A DNA stretch of 10,054 bases from NCBI GenBank assembly GCA_026391515.1, contig JAPLEC010000020.1:1-10054 (forward strand), in the 5' to 3' direction. The notes under the pieces are model-generated. The model was not told the DNA's origin, searched no databases, and was given only the letters and a program-made list of their open reading frames with translations. A program made the position numbers and the translations under genes. Below are positions 1-6,046 of this stretch, one piece after another (the stretch's first letter is position 1; each line of letters begins with the position of its first letter). Origin of the DNA: Bacteroidia bacterium (GTDB lineage: Bacteria; Bacteroidota; Bacteroidia; Bacteroidales; VadinHA17).

Positions 1-831
1 CATCCCTTCGAAACCCTGTTCTATAATTCCGCACCGGTAATCGGCCATTCCCCTTACAGAAAAAGTGTAATGACGGGCTTTACAATTCTGCAGCATAACC
101 TTGCCGTTCCTGTCATCTATGTTTACAAGTGCAAATGAACCAACCGGCAGGGAGTTAAAGAAACTCTTCTTTGCTGCCAGGTATTTATCAAAAGTTTTAT
201 GATAATCGAGGTGATCGTGAGTAAGGTTAGTGAAGATAGCACCGTCAAATTTCAATCCAGCAATTCGCTGCTGATCAGCCGAGTGGGAACTTACTTCCAT
301 AAATACAAAGTCGCATCCCTCCCTGACCATTTCTGATAACAGACTGTTCAGCTGAACAGGATCAGGTGTTGTATGAGTTGCCGGAAGTTCCTTACCATTA
401 ATATAATTGCAGACAGTAGAGAATAGCCCGCATTTATAGCCTAATCGCAGGAACATCAGGTACAGGAGAGTTGCAATAGTTGTTTTACCATTTGTGCCTG
501 TGACACCCACCAGCTTAAGTGAAGATGAAGGGTTTCCGAAAAAGTTTGAAGCTGCGAATCCGAGTGCTCTTGCAGAATCACCGGTTTTTATCCAGCAGAC
601 ACTTTTATCCGGATTCTCAGGAAGGATTTCGCAGATAACAGCTGAAGCCCCGGATGTAACAGCTGCATTAATAAAATCATGACCATCAGATTTATATCCT
701 TTTACAGCAACAAAAAGTGATCCACCGGTTACCTTACGGGAATCAAATTCAATATTTGAAATAATTGTACTTCTTTCTCCGGTCAGAGAAATAATATCAA
801 TCCCCTTTAATATTTCTTCAATCTACATCAT
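1..831 (-). CDS. murE: MurE, UDP-MurNAc-tripeptide synthetase, N-terminal 277 codons; in-frame TAG right after the start
   Basis: MurE is the cytoplasmic Mur ligase that adds the third amino acid (usually meso-diaminopimelate in this phylum) to UDP-MurNAc-L-Ala-D-Glu. The gene leaves the window on the left, so only the N-terminal and part of the central domain are visible. In order: the UDP-binding start with a DSR motif (codons 30-32), the ATP loop TGTNGKT (111-117), THTTPDP (133-139), EVSSHS (159-164) and a TNLTHDHLDYH segment with the downstream lysine region. The start is abnormal. After the ftsI stop and one base come ATG ATG (831-826), then TAG (825-823), then ATT GAA GAA and an open frame to the edge. 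No in-frame ATG, GTG or TTG follows until about codon 108. A single A-to-T change would turn a normal AAG into this TAG, giving a standard M-(M)-K-I-E-E start. Sequencing error, a true amber mutation, or initiation on ATT (822-820) are all possible. The protein identity is secure; expression of this copy is not. Confidence 0.9.
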
Positions 832-832
832 T

Positions 833-2947
833 TCACATATTCATCTCCAGTGAAACCATTGTTCCTTCATAGTACCGGGCACCATGTTCAGGAGACTGCC
901 TCAGCACTCTTCCTTTACCGCTGTATCTTACCCTGAGTCCCGAGTTCTCAAGAAGATAAATTGCATCCCTGAGGCTCATCCCTCTGACATCCGGTACGAG
1001 TCCATCGAGCATCTTCACCCCGGCCAGTCTTATAGTATCACCACTTTCACGGGTAGCTACCCAGTCATCATCGGCAGTTCGTTTGTATCGTACATTCAGG
1101 TTTCTTAGTACTTCGTTAATATCTGCCCTGTAGCCATTTCCGGCCTCCGGAGCAGTCAGCTTTATATCTTCTTTATTTTCAGGTTTGTAATCGCGGAAAA
1201 AACTTGTCGCATAAACTTTATCAGAAATCTCTTTGAACACCGATCCGGCAACCAGGTTTCCATAATAGACCCCGTTTGAAGGAGCGTTAACGACTACAAT
1301 ACAGGAGTACAAAGGGTTCTCTGCAGGAAAATATCCTACAAAAGAGGCCTGGTAAGATATCCTTGCACCCTGCCTGTAACCATATTTATCCTTGGCTATC
1401 TGTGCAGTACCTGTTTTTCCTGCTATTCTATAATTGGAATTTTTAAGGTTTGTTGCGGTTCCGTGTTCAACGACCCCCTCCATCATCTTCTTTGCTTTCT
1501 TTATTGTAGATCGGGATGCAATCGAATTAATGATGACGTCGGGTTTATAGCTTTTAATGACAGTTCCGTTGCGCAGGATGGCAGTCACAAACCGCGGACG
1601 CATCATCTTTCCATCGTTTGCTACGGCATTATAGAAAGTGAGTATCTGCAATGGCGTCATCAGTACTTCGTAGCCATGCGACATCATCGGGAGAGAAAGG
1701 CCTGACCATAGCTTATCTCCCGGATATCTTATCAGAGGGTCACCTTCACCTTTGATCTGGATGTCAAGTCTTTCATTCAACTTCATAGCATAAAGCCGGT
1801 TTACAAAATCTTTCGGATTATTCTTATAATGTGCATAGATCAGTTTTGAGGTACCTACGTTGGATGATTTCTCAAAGACTTGCTTTACAGTGAGCTTTCC
1901 GTAACCTTCTTCTTTAGTATCTTTTATTACCTTGTTGTAAAACCTGACACTCCCATTTCCTGTATCAACAACATCGCCCGTATCTATCACACCATCTTCT
2001 ATTGCAGCCATAAGCGAAGGAAGCTTAAATGTCGAACCGGGTTCCGTGCTTTCTGCTATTGCGTAATTATATGATTCATGGTAGTTTCCGTCATTACCCT
2101 GTTCGAGGTTTACGATTGCACGGATATCACCTGTTTCCACTTCCATTACTACAGCACAGCCATGGTGAGCATTGTGCTTTTTCAATTTATTCATCAGAGC
2201 TGTTGATGCAACATCCTGCAGATCAATATCTATTGTAGTGACAACATCATTGCCATCTCTGGAATTCACGCTGCTGGCATCATCAATTGTGATCCAGTCG
2301 CCGCCTGTAAGCCTCTGCTTGACAACCACACCGTTTTTTCCGCCAAGGTCTTTATCGTATGAGCCTTCAATTCCAACTTCGGTACCTTCGCTACCAAGGT
2401 TCAGGTATCCGATGGTGCGGGCAGCAAGTTCATTGTTTGGAAGAATTCTCCTGTTCTCTGCCTGGGCTACCATCCCACCTTTGTACTGTCCTTCCCTGAA
2501 AATGGGCAGTTCTTTCAGCTTCTTTAGTGTCTCATAATCAACTTTTCGCTGTATCAAAAAATAACGATCACCTCTTCGTCTTGCATCAGTGATTACAGCT
2601 TTCCATCCGGCAGCTGATCTGTCTCCAAGAAGCTTTGCCAGACCAGCTGACAACCCGTTAATCCCATTTGACCAGGTCTGTGCTGACATTCCGGTACTCC
2701 TGGTATCCATATAGATTGTATAGTAGGGAACTGAGCTTGCCAGCAGGCGCCCGTCGAAAGCAAGTATATCTCCCCTGTCGGCAGGCAGCTCGGCTGTCTT
2801 GTAAACATATTTTTCGCTCATTGCCGACCATTTGCCATGCTGAACAACCTGGAGAATGAGAATGCGGACGAGAATAGCAACAGCCAGCAGTGCTATTGCA
2901 AAATATACAATGCCGCTACGCCACACTATCTCGTCTCTTATTGCCAT
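833..2947 (-). CDS. ftsI: FtsI/PBP3-type peptidoglycan D,D-transpeptidase with C-terminal PASTA domain
   Basis: This is the class B penicillin-binding protein of the divisome, which cross-links septal peptidoglycan from the periplasmic side of the inner membrane. The 704-residue protein has a short cytoplasmic N-terminus, one membrane anchor (about 12-34), a PBP dimerisation/pedestal domain (about 50-230, including the usual ADRGDI segment at 56-61), and a transpeptidase domain. All three active-site motifs are present: STFK with the acylated Ser305 and Lys308, SSN at 361-363, and KTGTAQ at 511-516. A single PASTA domain (about 649-704, beginning VPDVRGMS) closes the protein, as is common in Bacteroidota FtsI. 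It is longer than E. coli FtsI (588 residues). The ATG lies 4 bases after the ftsL stop, and the TGA stop lies one base before the murE start ATG, so it sits in a coupled dcw operon. The pairing with ftsL immediately upstream fits the FtsI-FtsL division complex. I see nothing missing. Confidence 0.96.
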   Translation of the reverse strand: MAIRDEIVWRSGIVYFAIALLAVAILVRILILQVVQHGKWSAMSEKYVYKTAELPADRGDILAFDGRLLASSVPYYTIYMDTRSTGMSAQTWSNGINGLSAGLAKLLGDRSAAGWKAVITDARRRGDRYFLIQRKVDYETLKKLKELPIFREGQYKGGMVAQAENRRILPNNELAARTIGYLNLGSEGTEVGIEGSYDKDLGGKNGVVVKQRLTGGDWITIDDASSVNSRDGNDVVTTIDIDLQDVASTALMNKLKKHNAHHGCAVVMEVETGDIRAIVNLEQGNDGNYHESYNYAIAESTEPGSTFKLPSLMAAIEDGVIDTGDVVDTGNGSVRFYNKVIKDTKEEGYGKLTVKQVFEKSSNVGTSKLIYAHYKNNPKDFVNRLYAMKLNERLDIQIKGEGDPLIRYPGDKLWSGLSLPMMSHGYEVLMTPLQILTFYNAVANDGKMMRPRFVTAILRNGTVIKSYKPDVIINSIASRSTIKKAKKMMEGVVEHGTATNLKNSNYRIAGKTGTAQIAKDKYGYRQGARISYQASFVGYFPAENPLYSCIVVVNAPSNGVYYGNLVAGSVFKEISDKVYATSFFRDYKPENKEDIKLTAPEAGNGYRADINEVLRNLNVRYKRTADDDWVATRESGDTIRLAGVKMLDGLVPDVRGMSLRDAIYLLENSGLRVRYSGKGRVLRQSPEHGARYYEGTMVSLEMNM

Positions 2948-2951
2948 ACCC

Positions 2952-3311
2952 TTATTTTTTATCTACCAGTAATTTGTAGGGAGGAGTCTTCAGCTCTTCC
3001 AGGTTAAGTCCTTTTTCTTTCACAAGCCTGAAAACTTCTGATTGTCTGCTCAGATACATCAGGTCGGCAGATGTGGAAAGAGATTCAGCCCTAAGTTCCT
3101 TTACTTCACGTTGAAGCCTGGTAGTTTCGCGTGTAATCTTTTCAGCATGAAACCTGTTACCGATATAGATTGCTGCAAGAAGGGTCAAAAGCAGAACATA
3201 CCAGAGATTTTTTAAAATGATCTTTTCAGTGACCATGCTGCCGCTCAGGAGCTCCTTCAGAAAGCTCCCTGTCTTAACCTGCCTTTTTTCGGTTTTCTTG
3301 TTATCTGTCAT
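2952..3311 (-). CDS. ftsL: FtsL-like small bitopic divisome protein
   Basis: This 119-residue protein has a basic, lysine-rich cytoplasmic tail (1-34), one hydrophobic segment (about 36-50, rich in Leu and Ile), then a charged heptad-like region (about 53-80) predicted to form a coiled coil, and a short C-terminal periplasmic stretch. That architecture and its place between rsmH and ftsI are the signature of FtsL, which with FtsB/DivIC and FtsQ activates the FtsWI septal synthase. FtsL families diverge strongly in sequence, so the call rests on topology, size and synteny rather than on catalytic motifs. It begins 3 bases after the rsmH stop, in the same frame, and ends TAA 4 bases before ftsI. 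It matches the FtsL-type proteins found at this point in Bacteroidota dcw clusters. Confidence 0.88.
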   Translation of the reverse strand: MTDNKKTEKRQVKTGSFLKELLSGSMVTEKIILKNLWYVLLLTLLAAIYIGNRFHAEKITRETTRLQREVKELRAESLSTSADLMYLSRQSEVFRLVKEKGLNLEELKTPPYKLLVDKK

Positions 3312-3314
3312 CGT

Positions 3315-4211
3315 CTAGATCTTCTCTGCAATTCTTAATCGTGCGCTCCTTGACCGATTGTTTCTTTCAATCTCTTCGGCTCCCGGAGTAATACCTTTTT
3401 TATTGAAAACCCTGAATGGAGTTTCCGGATTTCCGTAAAAATCTTTTTTGGTAATTCCCTCAAAATTGCCCGACCGCATAAAATTTTTTACAATCCTGTC
3501 TTCAAGTGAATGATAGGTTATTACTACAAGTCTGCCACCTTCGTTAAGCATTTCGAGAGCCTGAAGCAGCATCTCTTTAAGGAAATCGATTTCATGATTT
3601 ACACTGATCCGCAGTGCCTGGAATACTTTTGCATAAAATTTATTCTCCTGTCTTGCTGGTGCAAGTTTGCCGATCACTGAAATCAGGTCGTCAGCTGTTG
3701 AAATTGGTTTTAAGGTTCTCGCATTGATTAATTCCCTGGCAATTCTTCTTGAGTTTGTCAGCTCTCCGTAGTTGTAAAAGATATCTGCAAGTATAGGTTC
3801 ATCGAGTGTCTGAATCAGAGTGGCAGCAGTGAGAGAGCTGCTTTTATTCATTCTCATATCAAGGGGAGCTTTATGCCGGAAAGTGAATCCGCGTTCAGGT
3901 TCATCAAACTGATGGAATGATACGCCCAGATCAGCGATTAATCCGTCAATTGATTTAATTCCGTTAAAAATGAGATTGTTTTTAAGGAACCGGAAGTTTT
4001 GTTCAAGAAAGATGAATTTGTTGTCATCGGGGGCATTCAGCTTTGCATCTTCATCCTGATCAAAAGCAATGAGCTTTCCGGTCTTAAGCCGTTTTAGAAT
4101 CTCCATTGAATGTCCTCCTCCGCCAAAAGTAACATCGACATAGATCCCGTCAGGTTGGATATTCAGCCCTTCAATACTTTCATCCAGCAACGCAGGGATA
4201 TGGTAAACCAT
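3315..4211 (-). CDS. rsmH: RsmH (MraW), 16S rRNA m4C1402 N4-methyltransferase
   Basis: RsmH uses S-adenosylmethionine to methylate N4 of C1402 in the decoding centre of 16S rRNA. The 298-residue length is normal for the family. Visible motifs: the SAM-binding glycine loop VDVTFGGGGHS (25-35), an acidic AFDQD following it (49-53), the LIADLGVSFHQFD block (91-103) with the RGFTFR and PLDMRMN segments (107-122), FQALRISVNHE (197-207) in the region between, and VITYHSLEDRIVK (230-242) in the C-terminal methyltransferase part. The basic tail ends RLRIAEKI, a typical RsmH terminus, so its TAG stop (3317-3315) looks genuine. Its ATG overlaps the mraZ TAA by one base (TAATG), which implies translational coupling. 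It is co-transcribed with cell-wall genes in most bacteria although its substrate is ribosomal. Confidence 0.97.
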   Translation of the reverse strand: MVYHIPALLDESIEGLNIQPDGIYVDVTFGGGGHSMEILKRLKTGKLIAFDQDEDAKLNAPDDNKFIFLEQNFRFLKNNLIFNGIKSIDGLIADLGVSFHQFDEPERGFTFRHKAPLDMRMNKSSSLTAATLIQTLDEPILADIFYNYGELTNSRRIARELINARTLKPISTADDLISVIGKLAPARQENKFYAKVFQALRISVNHEIDFLKEMLLQALEMLNEGGRLVVITYHSLEDRIVKNFMRSGNFEGITKKDFYGNPETPFRVFNKKGITPGAEEIERNNRSRSARLRIAEKI

Positions 4212-4678
4212 TATTCTTCAATCTCATTAATTGCTCCGCCCATGAGCTTTTCTGCCAGGTTAGCAAATTCGTCAGCAGGCATACCGATCTTTTCATAGAT
4301 ATCAGCAGCCCATATTTCAATACGGCCATCCTGACCTGCCAGAACCACATCTCTTTTAGCCTCGATCAGATCGAGCAGCTTTTTGGGAATAAGCATCCGG
4401 TTGCTGTTGTCGAGAGAGAGCTCTGCAGTTCCTTTGAAAAAGTTTCTCAGGAACTTATTATGCTCACGGTTGTAGGGATTTATTCTTGCCCTGATTTTTT
4501 CTAGCTGTCTGTTCCAGTCTTCAATGGAATAGAGAACAAGACAATTTTCGAAAATATCTTTCCGAACCACAAAATGGTCACGTGCATCTGCAGGCATCTG
4601 CTTCTTAAATGCCATCGGAAGAATAATCCTTCCCTTGACATCCACCTTGCACGTATAATCGCCAATAAATGTGGCCAT
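4211..4678 (-). CDS. mraZ: MraZ, dcw-operon transcriptional regulator
   Basis: MraZ is a ring-forming DNA-binding protein with two AbrB/SpoVT-type half-domains; it binds short direct repeats upstream of its own gene and controls the dcw operon. The 155-residue product shows both halves: CKVDVKGRIILP (10-21) and LSLDNSNRMLIP (87-98), each followed by a short helix. The basic DxxxR patterns (DVKGR, DNSNR) are the expected DNA-contact elements. It is the first gene of the operon and overlaps rsmH by one base. The stretch upstream contains three tandem 10-bp AAAGTGG repeats that fit its operator, so autoregulation is likely. The sequence just before the ATG is purine-rich (AAAGGGA) but sits only 2 bases from the start, too close for a classical Shine-Dalgarno site, as is common in this phylum. 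Confidence 0.96.
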   Translation of the reverse strand: MATFIGDYTCKVDVKGRIILPMAFKKQMPADARDHFVVRKDIFENCLVLYSIEDWNRQLEKIRARINPYNREHNKFLRNFFKGTAELSLDNSNRMLIPKKLLDLIEAKRDVVLAGQDGRIEIWAADIYEKIGMPADEFANLAEKLMGGAINEIEE

Positions 4679-4719
4679 GTTCCCTTTTTTTGAAATAAAA
4701 GGTTAAAGTAAATAAAAAA

Positions 4720-4749
4720 TATCCACTTTCCCCCACTTTACGCCACTTT
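4720..4749 (-). promoter_or_regulatory. MraZ operator: three tandem 10-bp direct repeats
   Basis: Read on the minus strand, three copies stand head to tail with an exact 10-base period: AAAGTGGCGT (4749-4740), AAAGTGGGGG (4739-4730) and AAAGTGGATA (4729-4720). The first seven bases are identical in all three. The spacing equals one helical turn, so the three sites lie on the same DNA face. Known MraZ sites are TGGGN boxes spaced by five bases in E. coli and AAAGTG(T/G) repeats in Mollicutes; this array matches both descriptions. It ends 41 bases before the mraZ start codon. I could not identify the matching promoter boxes with confidence. Confidence 0.85.
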
Positions 4750-4836
4750 TTTTATTGTTTGTTGAAAACTTTGCCAAAATGAATCTTACCCCTTTCATTG
4801 ACACCTTCCTTAAAGCAGTTTTCAACCCTCCCTCCA

Positions 4837-4866
4837 ACTCCCTCCCTTAAGGCTAAGGGAGGGAGT
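4837..4866. repeat. Perfect 13-bp inverted repeat with 4-base loop
   Basis: The arms ACTCCCTCCCTTA (4837-4849) and TAAGGGAGGGAGT (4854-4866) are exact reverse complements around the loop AGGC. A second CCCTCC lies just upstream of the left arm (4828-4835). Neither strand has a run of Ts directly after the stem, so it is not a standard terminator. Its polypurine/polypyrimidine arms and isolated position suggest a dispersed palindromic intergenic repeat. The copy number in the genome cannot be seen from this window. Confidence 0.75.
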
Positions 4867-4971
4867 GAAGCAATTGTTTATCAGTTAATTACTCCCCTTC
4901 CATTAGAATTAACCATTCTTTTTATACATCTTATTTTACAGTTTATTAAAAAGTATTTTATAAATAGAAGG

Positions 4972-5017
4972 AGATTCCTCATTCATCCCGCTTTGAGGGA
5001 TTCATTCGGAATGACAG
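4972..5017 (-). repeat. Dispersed intergenic repeat-like block (TGTCATTCCG ... GAGGAATCT type)
   Basis: On the minus strand the block opens CTGTCATTCCG and closes TGAGGAATCT, which resembles a short repeat scattered in intergenic DNA of many Bacteroidota genomes (recognised from memory, not searched). Inside it are two small inverted repeats on the plus strand: ATCCC (4985-4989) with GGGAT (4997-5001), and TCATTC (5002-5007) with GAATGA (5009-5014). No transposase or target-site duplication is visible. Confidence 0.5.
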
Positions 5018-5064
5018 ATTATTTTTTAATGCAAGGGGTAAGAAGTGAGGGGCTATTGGAATTC

Positions 5065-5079
5065 AAAGCCTCCGGCTTT
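5065..5079. repeat. Small hairpin AAAGCC-TCC-GGCTTT
   Basis: A perfect 6-bp inverted repeat with a 3-base loop lies 19 bases before the predicted -7 box of the acyltransferase promoter. On the plus strand it is followed by A-rich, not T-rich, sequence, and on the minus strand by GAATTCC, so it does not look like an intrinsic terminator. It may be another remnant of the repeat cluster or a regulatory hairpin. Confidence 0.4.
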
Positions 5080-5097
5080 AAAAACAATAAAAAATCA

Positions 5098-5105
5098 TAA
5101 ATTTG
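5098..5105 (+). promoter_or_regulatory. Bacteroidota-type -7 promoter box for the acyltransferase pair
   Basis: TAAATTTG is an exact match to the Bacteroidota primary sigma factor -7 consensus TAnnTTTG. It sits 25 bases before the chosen ATG at 5131, which would give a short leader. The -33 element is weak: the best candidate is TTTA at 5077-5080, 17 bases upstream, against an expected TTTG at about 19 bases. The call rests on one box plus position. Confidence 0.4.
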
Positions 5106-5130
5106 CATTTCAGAATTATCCTTGAATTTT

Positions 5131-5976
5131 ATGGAAGAATCTACAGAAAATAAAGGTTCCCGGAATATTGATGTCAAAGAGGTTCTCCAATCCAAAAATC
5201 CGTCTCTGGCAAAAGCAATTCCTGCATTTATAATCAACTATCTGAAAAGGACAATTCACCAGGATGAGCTAAACTACTTGCTGACAAACTTCGGGCACCT
5301 GAAAGATGTTGAATTTGTCGAAGCTTCATTGAATTTTTTTAAAATAAAATACCGGGTTTTCGGGCAGGAAAATATTCCTGCAACCGGCAGATTTATTTTT
5401 GTTTCAAATCATCCTCTTGGAGGACTTGACGGGCTGGTTTTTATTTATGAATTATCCAAACATTTCAGAAACATAAAATTTCCGGTAAATGATCTGCTGA
5501 TGAATGTCGATAATCTCTCAGGCATTTTTTTACCGGTAAATAAACATGGAGCACAGGCAAAGGATGCAGCCAGGCTTCTTGAAGAAACTTATGCATCGGA
5601 AAATCAGATATTATATTTCCCGGCCGGATTATGTTCCCGTAAAAAACAAGGTGTAATAAAAGATCTTAAATGGCATAAAAGCTTCATAACCAAGTCTTTA
5701 CAGCATAAAAGAGATATTATTCCTGCATTCTTCTCAGGCAGGAATTCAAAATTTTTTTATAATCTGGCAAATCTCAGGAAGTTTCTTGGCATAAAGGCAA
5801 ACATAGAAATGCTTTATCTCCCGGATGAGATGTTCAGGCAAAAAGAGAAAGATATTTCACTCGTCTTTGGAGAAAGAATACCATGGCAGACTTTTGACCA
5901 TTCTAAATCTTCAACAGATTGGGCTGAATGGGTGAAATCAAGGACATACGAACTTGAATCACTCATAACCAGATGA
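5131..5976 (+). CDS. glsA: Lysophospholipid-type O-acyltransferase, candidate GlsA
   Basis: This 281-residue protein belongs to the PlsC-like acyltransferase superfamily, which moves an acyl group from acyl-ACP or acyl-CoA to a hydroxyl on a lipid acceptor at the inner membrane. The catalytic block is SNHPLGGLDG (about 92-101), with His94 and Asp100 separated by five residues rather than the classic four; this is followed by PVNKHG (about 135-140) and PAGLCSR (164-170), which takes the place of the usual FPEGTRS acceptor-binding motif. There is no signal peptide. I chose ATG at 5131 over the in-frame TTG at 5122 because it leaves room for the promoter-like TAAATTTG. It is followed 70 bases later by an N-acyltransferase gene. 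In Bacteroides, GlsA (O-acyltransferase) and GlsB (N-acyltransferase) are neighbours that build glycine lipids, so the pair is read that way here. The family is secure; the GlsA role is inferred and an ornithine- or other amino-acid-lipid role is possible. Confidence 0.8.
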   Translation: MEESTENKGSRNIDVKEVLQSKNPSLAKAIPAFIINYLKRTIHQDELNYLLTNFGHLKDVEFVEASLNFFKIKYRVFGQENIPATGRFIFVSNHPLGGLDGLVFIYELSKHFRNIKFPVNDLLMNVDNLSGIFLPVNKHGAQAKDAARLLEETYASENQILYFPAGLCSRKKQGVIKDLKWHKSFITKSLQHKRDIIPAFFSGRNSKFFYNLANLRKFLGIKANIEMLYLPDEMFRQKEKDISLVFGERIPWQTFDHSKSSTDWAEWVKSRTYELESLITR

Positions 5977-6046
5977 TATAAAAATAAAAAAACAATTAAC
6001 TTGCGTCTGTTTTTTTTGAAATGTGTACGATAATAATTAATTGTCA

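Larger units (their letters stand above)
4679..5130. other. Divergent intergenic region of 452 bases without a supported gene
   Basis: This stretch separates the left-reading dcw operon from the right-reading acyltransferase pair. It contains the mraZ leader, the MraZ repeats, a perfect GC-containing palindrome (4837-4866), a dispersed-repeat-like block (4972-5017), a small hairpin (5065-5079), AT-rich filler and a rightward promoter match (5098-5105). An open frame at 4798-5100 on the plus strand runs straight through all the repeat modules and has no recognisable protein character, so I do not call it a gene. Confidence 0.7.

Noticed and set aside
833..2947. Open frames on the opposite strand within ftsI, and similar shadows within rsmH, mraZ and the purF-like gene
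   Set aside because: They lie antisense or out of frame inside well-identified genes and show no domain of their own.
820..3317. TAG reassigned to a sense codon in this organism
   Set aside because: The TAG of rsmH falls exactly at the normal RsmH C-terminus and just before ftsL, so it acts as a stop. One amber in murE does not support a changed code.
4798..5100. 100-codon open frame on the plus strand in the intergenic region
   Set aside because: It reads through the palindrome and the other repeat modules, has low-complexity, non-protein-like composition and no recognised domain. It looks like a translated repeat cluster.
5986..6016. 9-bp inverted repeat (seven As plus CA, with TG plus seven Ts) between the two acyltransferase genes, as a terminator
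   Set aside because: The stem is almost all A-T with a 13-base loop, so it would be weak, and the two genes fit one operon. Chance pairing of A and T runs is likely.
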